Of a DNA stretch of 64,000 bases, positions 48,762-56,149 are shown piece after piece. Each line of letters opens with the position of its first letter. Within the stretch, counting starts at the first letter, position 1. Below the pieces are notes generated by a model. The model ran no database searches. It was not told the DNA's origin and worked only from the letters and a program-made list of their open reading frames with translations. The position numbers and the translations under genes are program-made. Source of the DNA: Anaerobaca lacustris (lineage in GTDB: Bacteria > Planctomycetota > Phycisphaerae > Sedimentisphaerales > Anaerobacaceae); contig NZ_JASCXX010000001.1 of the NCBI RefSeq assembly GCF_030012215.1, positions 186,001 through 250,000 on the forward strand, given 5' to 3'.

Positions 48762-50926
48762 CGTGGTCCAGGCGCGACGTCGTCGTAGCCGGCCTCGGCT
48801 CCGCCCATGCGGAACTCGTCGTGGTAGAGGATGCGCCGGCTCACGGCGTCGCTGGGCCGGTCCGCGTCGGCCCAACCTTTATAGAGGCCCATCTTGAAGT
48901 ATGGGCCGCGCTCATCGTTGAAGGCGTTGGGCCCGTCCTGATCGATTACCTTGTCGCCCTCTTTCCAGACTTGCAGAAATCCGTCCCGTCCATACGACCA
49001 CTTCACATGAACGACCCAGTCGGTCCAGACACCCTTGCGGTAGCGACCAAGATCGTAATGTTGCGTCCCGCCGTACTGGCGGGTCCCGCTCTCGAACGTG
49101 TTGCGTTTGGCGTCCCAGCGACTGACCCAGCCCCACCGGCCGTTGGTCGTGGAAAGTGCCATGACGGGATTGCGCCAGTCTTCGCCGATGTCGAAGTCGG
49201 GCACGCCGTGCCATTGGGCCACGATCTCCCAGATCCCGTCGGGTTGGTAATCTTCGGGCAACAGGATGCTGAACCCGTACCAGTACTCCTTGCCAACGTC
49301 GGCGCCGGGGCCGCTGACCTCGGTGCGGTACGAAACCTTGTCTTTGTCGCGATCGAGCGAGGTCTGCATGGCCTGCCGGCCGGCCCGGGCGAGGACGCCG
49401 GTGACACGCGGGGCGTTGCCCGACGTCTTCCAGCCCTTGAGGTCTTCGGTCTCGAAGTCGCTTTCAAACAGCAATCCCTGGCGCGGCCGCTGAGCGCTGA
49501 CGATCCGCAGGGCGATATCGTCGGTGTATGGCGGCACGTCGAGCGGATGGAGGCCGCTGTCGTGCGTGAACGATTGGGCATCTGCGATCTGCCCGGTCTT
49601 GGTGTCGATCCATTCGGCCTTGTAGGCGCCGCTGGGCAGATCGACGGTCAGTCTGGTTGCGTTGTTTCCGTTGATGTAGATCGCATAGGCGACGCCCGGC
49701 TGCACGAGCGCCCGCGCCGTGGTGCCGTCGGGCAGGTCCGAGGTGAGGACCGAATCGTCCGGACGCATCCGGATGAAATCGAAGCCGTTGATGAAGTCCC
49801 GAAGGATGGCCAACTGGTGCCAGAGTTCGGGACCGCCGCCGCCCGGTGCGTTGATCCTGGCCGAGCCGTCTTCATGGCCGACGGCGAAGGAGTAGTCCAG
49901 GTTGTTGAAGACCGCGCCGCCGGCGATGATGAAGTCCCATCCTTCGAGCCGATACGGCTTGACCCGGTCGTCCCCGGCGAACCCGGTCTCATCGTCGCCG
50001 ATCACACGGTCCCAGTGGTAGTTCTGGGCCACGGCGATCGGCGGCTTGGCGTAGTGGAAGTTGAAGATCGACACAAGAGGACTGGGGTTCTCGACGACCT
50101 GGGCCTTGTTGGCGATGTTCTGCGCGATCAGGTGCCTGTGTGCAAACCTCGATTCGGCGCTGGCGATGGTCTCGGCGATGTGGTGCTGCCAGTCCATGGT
50201 GACGCCGCCGAAGTACGGCTCATTGCAGATTTCGTAGTAGAGGTTGTCGAAGCCTTCCAAGGCCTCGACGATTCTGCGGACCATCGCCTCCTGAATCGCC
50301 AGCAGCTTGGGGTGTTTGAGCGTATAAACCTCCGTGCGCGGCATGGTTCCGATGTCGTTGACGTTGTTGCGCACGTTCATCGGGCTCAGTTCCCACATGC
50401 TGTCTTCGTAAAACGGACAGAACAGGACCATCTCCACGACGATGCCGCGCCGGCCCGCCTGGGCGACGAAGTCGCTCAGACGCCGGAAGTACTCCGGATC
50501 CCATTTCGTCAGATCGAACTTGTTGCCCCCGTTGGCATAGCCCGGCGTGTCGCTGCGCGCCCACGGACAGAGCAAGTCCCCTCTGGCCGGCGCGAGCGTG
50601 TTCTTCTCGATGTTGAACGCGCCAGGCGGCTCGCAGTAGGCGCCGCTGAAGGTCCGCGTCATGTTGAACCCGTTGGCTTGTAGCGTGTCGAGGTACTTGA
50701 CATAGTCGAACGCGCGGTTCAGCACCGCGCCATAGTGTTCGGCCGACGTGATCAGGACCGTGGGCTTATCCCGCCAGAGAAAGTAGTGGGGGTTCTCCGG
50801 ATGCAGGGCGATCGGTGCGAACGCCGCTGCCCGCGCCGCGCGGCCCCAACCCGGCGAGAGAATCGCCATTGCCAAGAACATCCATCCCAAAACGGGGCCG
50901 GTTCGCGTCCTCCGTTGTCCGTTCAT
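48758..50926 (-). CDS. Secreted two-domain polysaccharide enzyme (GH-like barrel plus heparin-lyase-like jelly roll)
   Basis: The 722-aa protein has a signal peptide (VLGWMFLAMAILSPGWGRA). Residues about 35-450 form a cellulase-like TIM barrel: HYFLWRDKPTVLITSAEHYG, FNMTRTFSGAYCEPPG, YYEICNEPYFGG (a likely catalytic Glu in the NEP motif, as in clan GH-A) and a second acidic site near GDDETGFAGDD. Residues about 495-722 resemble the PF14099-type polysaccharide lyase/heparin-lyase fold: SYRTEVSGPGADVGKEYWYG, WTDWVVHVKWSYGRDGFLQV, GPYFKMGLYKGW. So a hydrolase and a lyase or carbohydrate-binding module may be joined. CAGGAGA lies 8 nt before ATG 50926. It is in operon with the Tat oxidoreductase upstream and mnmA downstream. 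Confidence 0.75.
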   Translation of the reverse strand: MNGQRRTRTGPVLGWMFLAMAILSPGWGRAARAAAFAPIALHPENPHYFLWRDKPTVLITSAEHYGAVLNRAFDYVKYLDTLQANGFNMTRTFSGAYCEPPGAFNIEKNTLAPARGDLLCPWARSDTPGYANGGNKFDLTKWDPEYFRRLSDFVAQAGRRGIVVEMVLFCPFYEDSMWELSPMNVRNNVNDIGTMPRTEVYTLKHPKLLAIQEAMVRRIVEALEGFDNLYYEICNEPYFGGVTMDWQHHIAETIASAESRFAHRHLIAQNIANKAQVVENPSPLVSIFNFHYAKPPIAVAQNYHWDRVIGDDETGFAGDDRVKPYRLEGWDFIIAGGAVFNNLDYSFAVGHEDGSARINAPGGGGPELWHQLAILRDFINGFDFIRMRPDDSVLTSDLPDGTTARALVQPGVAYAIYINGNNATRLTVDLPSGAYKAEWIDTKTGQIADAQSFTHDSGLHPLDVPPYTDDIALRIVSAQRPRQGLLFESDFETEDLKGWKTSGNAPRVTGVLARAGRQAMQTSLDRDKDKVSYRTEVSGPGADVGKEYWYGFSILLPEDYQPDGIWEIVAQWHGVPDFDIGEDWRNPVMALSTTNGRWGWVSRWDAKRNTFESGTRQYGGTQHYDLGRYRKGVWTDWVVHVKWSYGRDGFLQVWKEGDKVIDQDGPNAFNDERGPYFKMGLYKGWADADRPSDAVSRRILYHDEFRMGGAEAGYDDVAPGPR

Positions 50927-50954
50927 GTCGTCGGTCTCCTGGTAAGGCCAGCTC

Positions 50955-52274
50955 TCAGAGCGTCCATCCCCGTCGGTAGGGACGCTGAATATACGCATCC
51001 GCCTGTGGGCAGCCAACAGCTTTGAGATTGGCGGCGTCCCACGTGAGCTTCTCGCCCGTGCGCAGCGCCACATTGCACAGCAGGGCCGCCTCGGTCAGCG
51101 CGCCGGAGTAGTCGAAATTGCAGGTGGTCGGCCCGCCCGTCTTGCACGCCTCGATCCATTCGCGATGATGGCCGATGGAGTTCGCAATGAATGGATCGGG
51201 CGGCTGGAAACCTGCGAACTCCGTCTCGGGCAGCAGTTGGTGCCGGCCGTAGTCGGCCAGCAGCATGCCCTTGCTGCCGACAAACAGCACGCCGCTGGAC
51301 CACTGCGGCACGTTGCGTTCCTTGACGAGCGCCGGATAGCCGCCGCCGTTGTACCAGGTCAGATGGACCGGGGGCAAATCGCCGCGAGCGGGGTACTGCT
51401 GTTTGGCGATGGTCCATTTGGCGGTGCTTTCGGGATGGACAGGTCCTTCGGCTTCGACCGTTGTCGGGTGCCGCAACTTCAGCGCCCAGAAGGCCAGATC
51501 GCAATAGTGGCAGAAGAAGTCACCCAGTTGTCCGTTGGCGAAGTTCCACCAGTATCGCCAGTGGAACGGTGCATAGGCGGGGCTGTAGAAGCGGTACGGC
51601 GCCGGTCCCAGCCAGAGGTCCCAGTCCAGACCTGCTGGCACGGGCACATGGTCGGTCGGGGCGTTCGGCTGGCTCATGTCGGTGGGTTTGGGCGGACCGT
51701 CGAAGTTGGCTCCCAGCCAGACGTGAACCTCGCGCACGGGGCCGATGGCGTTGCTCTGCACCAGCTCGACGGCGCGGCGGTAGTTGTTCTCGGCGTGGAT
51801 CTGCGTGCCCATCTGTGTCACGAGCCCCTTCTCGCGGGCGATATTCGCCATCAGCCGGGCCTCGTAGACGCTGTGGGTCAGCGGTTTCTCGCAGTAGCAG
51901 TGTTTGCCGAGCTTCATGGCCATCACGCCGGCCGGCGCGTGAGTGTGGTCGGGCGTGCCGATCACGACCGCATCGATCTGATTGTGCACTGCGTCGAGCA
52001 TCCTGCGGAAATCCTTGAACCGCTTGGCGTCGGGATGTTGCTCGAACGTTGCGGCCGCGTGCTTTTCATCGACGTCACAGAGGGCGACGATGTTCTCGCT
52101 CGCCACGCCCTGGATGTTGGCGGCGCCGCGACCGCCGATACCGATTCCGGCGATATTGAGCTTGCTGTTGGCCAAGGTCCCTCGCACCAGCCGGCTATTG
52201 GACAGGATGACCAGGCCCGAGCCGGCCCAGGCGGCGTTGCGGAGGAAGGTACGGCGGGTCAGTTTGCGCTGCAT
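50955..52274 (-). CDS. Tat-exported Gfo/Idh/MocA-family oxidoreductase
   Basis: The 439-aa protein begins KLTRRTFLRNAAWAGSGLVI, a twin-arginine signal. The NAD(P)-binding fold follows (LNIAGIGIGGRGAANIQGVA; VALCDVDEKHAA), then TPDHTHAP and the EKPLTHSVYEAR motif with the catalytic Lys. The C-terminal domain has WRYWWNFANGQLGDFFCHYC (planctomycete subgroup form). It is predicted to oxidise or reduce sugars, or to act on glycosides by transient oxidation. AAGGAG lies 9 nt before ATG 52274. It heads the minus-strand operon with the polysaccharide enzyme 28 nt downstream. Confidence 0.87.
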   Translation of the reverse strand: MQRKLTRRTFLRNAAWAGSGLVILSNSRLVRGTLANSKLNIAGIGIGGRGAANIQGVASENIVALCDVDEKHAAATFEQHPDAKRFKDFRRMLDAVHNQIDAVVIGTPDHTHAPAGVMAMKLGKHCYCEKPLTHSVYEARLMANIAREKGLVTQMGTQIHAENNYRRAVELVQSNAIGPVREVHVWLGANFDGPPKPTDMSQPNAPTDHVPVPAGLDWDLWLGPAPYRFYSPAYAPFHWRYWWNFANGQLGDFFCHYCDLAFWALKLRHPTTVEAEGPVHPESTAKWTIAKQQYPARGDLPPVHLTWYNGGGYPALVKERNVPQWSSGVLFVGSKGMLLADYGRHQLLPETEFAGFQPPDPFIANSIGHHREWIEACKTGGPTTCNFDYSGALTEAALLCNVALRTGEKLTWDAANLKAVGCPQADAYIQRPYRRGWTL

Positions 52275-52324
52275 CGTTTGCCACTCCTTACTATCATGTG
52301 GAACGGATCATGCCGACGGGTTCC

Positions 52325-52353
52325 ACCGTATCACCTGTCTTCCGGCCGGTCAA
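52325..52353 (-). promoter_or_regulatory. Sigma70-like promoter of the oxidoreductase operon
   Basis: On the minus strand TTGACC (52353-52348) and TACGGT (52330-52325) are 17 nt apart, with a leader of about 45 nt. Confidence 0.5.
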
Positions 52354-52420
52354 GCATGCGTTTCGCTGCCGGTGTCGGCGGACGCTTGACAGAATCGCGA
52401 CGGGCGTTTCTATAGAGGCC

Positions 52421-53230
52421 ATGCAGAGGTTGTTGTCGATATCGCTATTCGTTGCCTTGATTGCGTGCGGGTGCCGGCAAAGTCCGGAACCCCGCACCGC
52501 GCGATTGAGCGACGGTTGCCCGGCGGCTGTCTCCGGGACGTTCTCTATCGTGGCCGTCGATCCCAACACGGGTGTTTGCGGCGCCGCGGTGGCAAGCAAG
52601 TATCCGGCGGTGGGCAAGGTGGTTCCGTACGTGCGTGCCGGTGTCGGCGCCTTCTGCACGCAGCATTGGCACAATCCCGCGTGGGCCGAGCGGGCATTGG
52701 ATCTGCTGGCCGACGGGCATCTGCCCGAGCAGGTCCTTGCCGAACTGCTGCGGGACGACCCGCGTCGGGACAAGAGGCAACTGGCGATCATCGATATGTC
52801 GGGCCGGGCGGCCAATCGCAACCCGGCCGACGCCGACCCTTCGGGCCTGTGGTGGGGCGCTGCCAGCGGCCGATACTACGCCTGCCAAGGCAACACGCTG
52901 GCCGACTGTGAAGTCGTCTTCGCCATGGCCCGGGCCTACGAGCAGACGCAGGGCAGCCTCGCCGACCGCCTGATGGCGGCGCTTGTTGCAGGCGACTGTG
53001 CCGGCGGCGACCATCGCGGACGTCTGGCGGCGGGGATACGCGTCGCGAAGAAGGGGGTCGAAGGGCATTGGCTGGAGTTGTACGTCGATGAAAGCGACGA
53101 CGCCGTGATCGAACTGGCCCGGAAATACGCAGCTCTGGAACACGAAGCGAAGGGGTCATGGCCGGGTGGCCGCCTCCCGTTTACGCATCCCTGTCCGCCG
53201 CCTGGGGCCGACGGCGCAGTCGAGCGGTAG
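52421..53230 (+). CDS. DUF1028 lipoprotein (Ntn-hydrolase-like)
   Basis: The 269-aa protein has a lipoprotein signal (LLSISLFVALIACGCRQ, lipobox LIAC). The mature part is a DUF1028 domain, related in fold to Ntn hydrolases: GTFSIVAVDPNTGVCGAAVA, FCTQHWHNPAWAERALDLLA, RRDKRQLAIIDMSGRAA, YYACQGNTLA, and the Gly/Asp segment AGGDHRGRLAAGIRV. The function of the family is not settled. ATG 52421 is chosen for the lipobox; a TTGACA at 52386-52391 with a TCTATA at 52409-52414 would put transcription start at or just beside this codon, so the mRNA may be leaderless. It is followed 23 nt later by a methionine-sulfoxide reductase gene. Confidence 0.82.
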   Translation: MQRLLSISLFVALIACGCRQSPEPRTARLSDGCPAAVSGTFSIVAVDPNTGVCGAAVASKYPAVGKVVPYVRAGVGAFCTQHWHNPAWAERALDLLADGHLPEQVLAELLRDDPRRDKRQLAIIDMSGRAANRNPADADPSGLWWGAASGRYYACQGNTLADCEVVFAMARAYEQTQGSLADRLMAALVAGDCAGGDHRGRLAAGIRVAKKGVEGHWLELYVDESDDAVIELARKYAALEHEAKGSWPGGRLPFTHPCPPPGADGAVER

Positions 53231-53253
53231 CGCGTTCTGCCATCGGATGAGCA

Positions 53254-53724
53254 ATGGACTCGAACGAGAAACACCAGTTGTATGACCAGACCATCGATGG
53301 CATCGAGCGGCTGATCGCGGCCGAGACGGACCGGATTGCGGTCATGGCGACGGTAGTGTGCGAGTTGCACAATCGATTTGCGTGGTTCGACTGGACGGGA
53401 TTCTATCGCGTCGTCGCGCCGGGGCTGCTCAAGGTCGGTCCCTATCAGGGGCCGCACGGCTGCCTGGAGATCTCTTTCGACCGAGGCGTATGCGGCGCCG
53501 CCGCGCGCCTGCGGCAGACCCAGATCGTGCCGGACGTTCGCGCGTTTGCCGGCCATATCGCCTGTTCGCACTCGACGCGTTCGGAGATCGTGGTGCCCGT
53601 GCTCACGCCACAGGGCGAGTTGGTGGCCGTGCTCGATATCGATTCCAATCTGCCGGCGGCCTTCGACGAAGTCGATCGCGTGCATCTCGAAACGCTCTGT
53701 CAAATGATCGGTCGCGTCGGCTGA
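53254..53724 (+). CDS. msrC: Free methionine-(R)-sulfoxide reductase (GAF domain)
   Basis: The 156-aa protein is a GAF-fold enzyme that repairs free Met-R-sulfoxide. The three active-site cysteines are present with the spacing of the E. coli enzyme: C70 (GPHGCLEI), C80 (GVCGAAA) and C104 (HIACSHSTRSEIVVP), 10 and 24 residues apart. FDWTGFYRV and VPDVRAFAGHIAC are typical. It lies 23 nt after the DUF1028 gene and is convergent with the pseudopilin-like gene. The cytoplasmic enzyme probably works in oxidative-stress repair with thioredoxin. Confidence 0.93.
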   Translation: MDSNEKHQLYDQTIDGIERLIAAETDRIAVMATVVCELHNRFAWFDWTGFYRVVAPGLLKVGPYQGPHGCLEISFDRGVCGAAARLRQTQIVPDVRAFAGHIACSHSTRSEIVVPVLTPQGELVAVLDIDSNLPAAFDEVDRVHLETLCQMIGRVG

Positions 53725-53731
53725 GCCGTCT

Positions 53732-54277
53732 TCATCTCTGCCTTCGTTCGATGATCGCGACGGTGGCCTCGACCGCGAACTCCAACTCCTCGGGGCTGAG
53801 CATGGCGATCTGGCCGTCGAGGAACAGGACACTGCACTTGCCATCGTGAACGGGCTGCGGCTCGTACAGCAGGACGTTCGTCGGCGGCATGCCCAGGCTC
53901 TGGCCCGCGATGTAGACGTACTGCGGCGCGTTGGGTTCGTCGCAATGGAACAATCGCGATCCGTAGCCGCAGTAGTCCATCAAAGCCTGCTGGCTTGGCG
54001 GCAGACTCTCGTTGCCGATAGCATACATCTGGATGCTCTGCGCGATCGTGCGGAGATTGTTCTGGCACTTCAACGCCGAGGCCCTGTGGCTGGTCTGGAC
54101 CATGGCGGTGGAATACTGTTGGCCGGCATCGCCGACCGTCTTGAGAATCCAGAGGACCCCAAGGGCGAGCAGCCCGAAGAAGACCACGGCGACGATGAGG
54201 TTGACGATCGCGCCGCCGTTCGTCCGCCGCGTGGCGACGAGGGCAGCGTTCGATCTGTCGTTCTTGCGTCCGTTCAT
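53732..54277 (-). CDS. Pseudopilin-like protein with H-X9-DG-type C-terminus
   Basis: The 181-aa protein has one N-terminal membrane helix (about residues 23-47, GAIVNLIVAVVFFGLLALGV), a coil segment with CQNNLRTIAQSIQMYAIGNE (the usual pilin-like helix start), and a C-terminal HDGKCSVLFLDGQIAMLSPE motif resembling the H-x9-DG signature of planctomycete DUF1559 proteins. A classical prepilin peptidase site (G/FTLIE) is not seen, so processing is uncertain. The start may be ATG 54277 (AAGGGG 7 nt upstream) or ATG 54292. The promoter is probably at 54316-54344. It is convergent with msrC. Confidence 0.7.
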   Translation of the reverse strand: MNGRKNDRSNAALVATRRTNGGAIVNLIVAVVFFGLLALGVLWILKTVGDAGQQYSTAMVQTSHRASALKCQNNLRTIAQSIQMYAIGNESLPPSQQALMDYCGYGSRLFHCDEPNAPQYVYIAGQSLGMPPTNVLLYEPQPVHDGKCSVLFLDGQIAMLSPEELEFAVEATVAIIERRQR

Positions 54278-54315
54278 AGCCTGCCCCTTCATCGTTCCTG
54301 AGATTGTCGCATTTC

Positions 54316-54344
54316 ATCGTAGAGCGGCCTGACGACGCCGTCAA
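54316..54344 (-). promoter_or_regulatory. Sigma70-like promoter of the pseudopilin-like gene
   Basis: On the minus strand TTGACG (54344-54339) and TACGAT (54321-54316) are 17 nt apart. Confidence 0.55.
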
Positions 54345-54395
54345 TACCGAACGCGCCACGGGCATCGCACCAGTCGAATTGACGGAACAGAAGGG

Positions 54396-54424
54396 TTGAC
54401 AGAGGGCCGGGGCAGACCGATAGT
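54396..54424 (+). promoter_or_regulatory. Sigma70-like promoter of the C1 peptidase gene
   Basis: TTGACA (54396-54401) and GATAGT (54419-54424) are 17 nt apart; the leader would be about 80 nt. Confidence 0.55.
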
Positions 54425-54508
54425 GAAGCCTTTGGCCGAAGGCAGGATGCCGATTCGGTGCGAGCGTCAAGTGACGACGAATTCAGATGCGATGTCTGGA
54501 GGTTTCCC

Positions 54509-55993
54509 ATGAGAGAGGTTATGGCGCGGCTGATGGGGGTGCTGTTGGTGTGGTTGGTCCTTTCGGCCGGTGCGGCGGCCCAAGACGGGGCGCTGGCGCC
54601 GTCGCAGATCGAACGGATACGAAGCGAGTTCCAGATGGATGCCCACACGCGCGCGATGCGCAACGCGCTGACCGGCGCGAGCGTTCGCGACATCGCCGAG
54701 AATCGCGAGATTGTCGCGGCGCACAACGACCAGTTCAGCCACAAGATCAAGACCAAGGGCATCAGCAACCAGAAGAGCAGCGGACGATGCTGGATGTTCG
54801 CCGGGTTCAATACGATCAAGCCGGTGGTTCTGAACCGGCTCGATCTGGACAGCTTCGAGTTTTCCCATATCTACCTTCAGTTCTGGGACAAGATGGAGAA
54901 GGCCAACAGCTTCCTCGAATACATGATCGAGTACCGCGATCGGGACCTTCAGGACCGCGATATGGTTTTTCTGCTGAAGGACCCGGCCCCGGACGGCGGG
55001 TATTGGGAGAACTTCGTGGACCTGGTCACCAAGTACGGCGTGATTCCGAGAGAGACGATGGCCGAGACCGCCAGCTCGGAGAACACGGGCATGATGAACC
55101 GCGCCCTGGCGCGCCTGCTGCGCAAGAGCGCCGCCGAGCTGCGCGAGATCTATCAGGAGACCGGCTCGGTCCGAAAGATGCGCGACGCCAAGCCGAAGAT
55201 GCTGGCCGAGGTGTACCGCGTGCTCGTGCTGAACCTGGGAGAGCCGCCGGAGGAGTTCTCCTGGCGCCATAAGGCAAAAGGCAAGGCCGCCAAGGGCGAC
55301 GAGGAGAAGAGCGAGAAGGAGGATGATTCCGCCGAAGACCGGGCCAGCGACAAGAAGGACGACGGCTATCAGGTCGAGCAGGATTGGAGCGCGCTTCGCA
55401 CCTTCACGCCCGAATCGTTCTACGACGAGTTTGTGGGTCTGGACCTCCATCAGTACGTCAACGTCGCGAACGACCCGATCCGGCCGAAGGGCGGTCATTA
55501 CGAGATCGCAATGACCAGGAACCTCTACGACGGGCGCAACGCCAGCTACGTGAGCGTCGATATCCAGATCTTGAAGGACCTCGTCGTCAAGGTGCTGTTG
55601 AGCAACCAGCCGGTCTACTTCGCCGCCGACGTCTCGCCCGACCAGAACAGCAAGACGGGCATCATGGCCCGCAACCTCTACGACTACGAATCCGTCTATG
55701 CTCTCAACATGGGCCTGAACAAGACCGAGCGGCTCCTGCTGCGTGACAGCACGATCAATCACGGCATGGCGTTCATCGGCGTCGATCTGGTCGAGGGCAA
55801 AGCGGTCAAGTGGCTCGTCGAGAACAGTTGGGGCAGCGACCGCGGCCGCGGCGGGCTCTGGACCATGTACGACGACTGGTTCGACGACAACGTCTACAAC
55901 ATCATCGTGCACCGCGATGACCTGCCCGACGAGGTCCGCAAGATTCTGGCCCAGCCGACCGAGAAGCTGCCGGTGTGGGACCCGATGTGGTAG
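54509..55993 (+). CDS. Exported bleomycin-hydrolase-like aminopeptidase C (C1 family)
   Basis: The 494-aa papain-fold peptidase has the triad C94 in SSGRCWMFAGF, H418 in INHGMAFIGV and N439 in VENSWGSD. FEFSHIYLQFWDKMEKANSF and GVIPRETMAETASSE are typical of the bleomycin-hydrolase/PepC branch. Unlike the cytosolic family norm, it starts with a clear signal peptide (LMGVLLVWLVLSAGAAAQ, cut near residue 25). A charged low-complexity insert at about 255-288 (DEEKSEKEDDSAEDRASDKK) is also unusual. The C-terminal residue matters for aminopeptidase trimming in PepC; here the chain ends DPMW. GGAGG lies 7 nt before ATG 54509. It probably trims peptides in the periplasm. Confidence 0.9.
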   Translation: MREVMARLMGVLLVWLVLSAGAAAQDGALAPSQIERIRSEFQMDAHTRAMRNALTGASVRDIAENREIVAAHNDQFSHKIKTKGISNQKSSGRCWMFAGFNTIKPVVLNRLDLDSFEFSHIYLQFWDKMEKANSFLEYMIEYRDRDLQDRDMVFLLKDPAPDGGYWENFVDLVTKYGVIPRETMAETASSENTGMMNRALARLLRKSAAELREIYQETGSVRKMRDAKPKMLAEVYRVLVLNLGEPPEEFSWRHKAKGKAAKGDEEKSEKEDDSAEDRASDKKDDGYQVEQDWSALRTFTPESFYDEFVGLDLHQYVNVANDPIRPKGGHYEIAMTRNLYDGRNASYVSVDIQILKDLVVKVLLSNQPVYFAADVSPDQNSKTGIMARNLYDYESVYALNMGLNKTERLLLRDSTINHGMAFIGVDLVEGKAVKWLVENSWGSDRGRGGLWTMYDDWFDDNVYNIIVHRDDLPDEVRKILAQPTEKLPVWDPMW

Positions 55994-56054
55994 GACGGCC
56001 TCCCAGCGACACGGGGTTCGGCCTCGATCCGCCATCTCCGGGCTGTCGCGGCAG

Positions 56055-56083
56055 TTGACGGAGAGGACGCCGTCGGGTACAGT
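56055..56083 (+). promoter_or_regulatory. Sigma70-like promoter of the M14-propeller gene
   Basis: TTGACG (56055-56060) and TACAGT (56078-56083) are 17 nt apart; the predicted start is near 56090. Confidence 0.55.
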
Positions 56084-56149
56084 GCCCCTTGGACGATGAA
56101 GGAATGTCGGCCGTCGAGATATCGAACAGATCATCGGAAGGGAATCGCA

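Noticed and set aside
48821-50683. Plus-strand open frame of about 620 codons opposite the GH/lyase gene
   Set aside because: Antisense shadow of a gene with a signal peptide and two enzyme-like domains.
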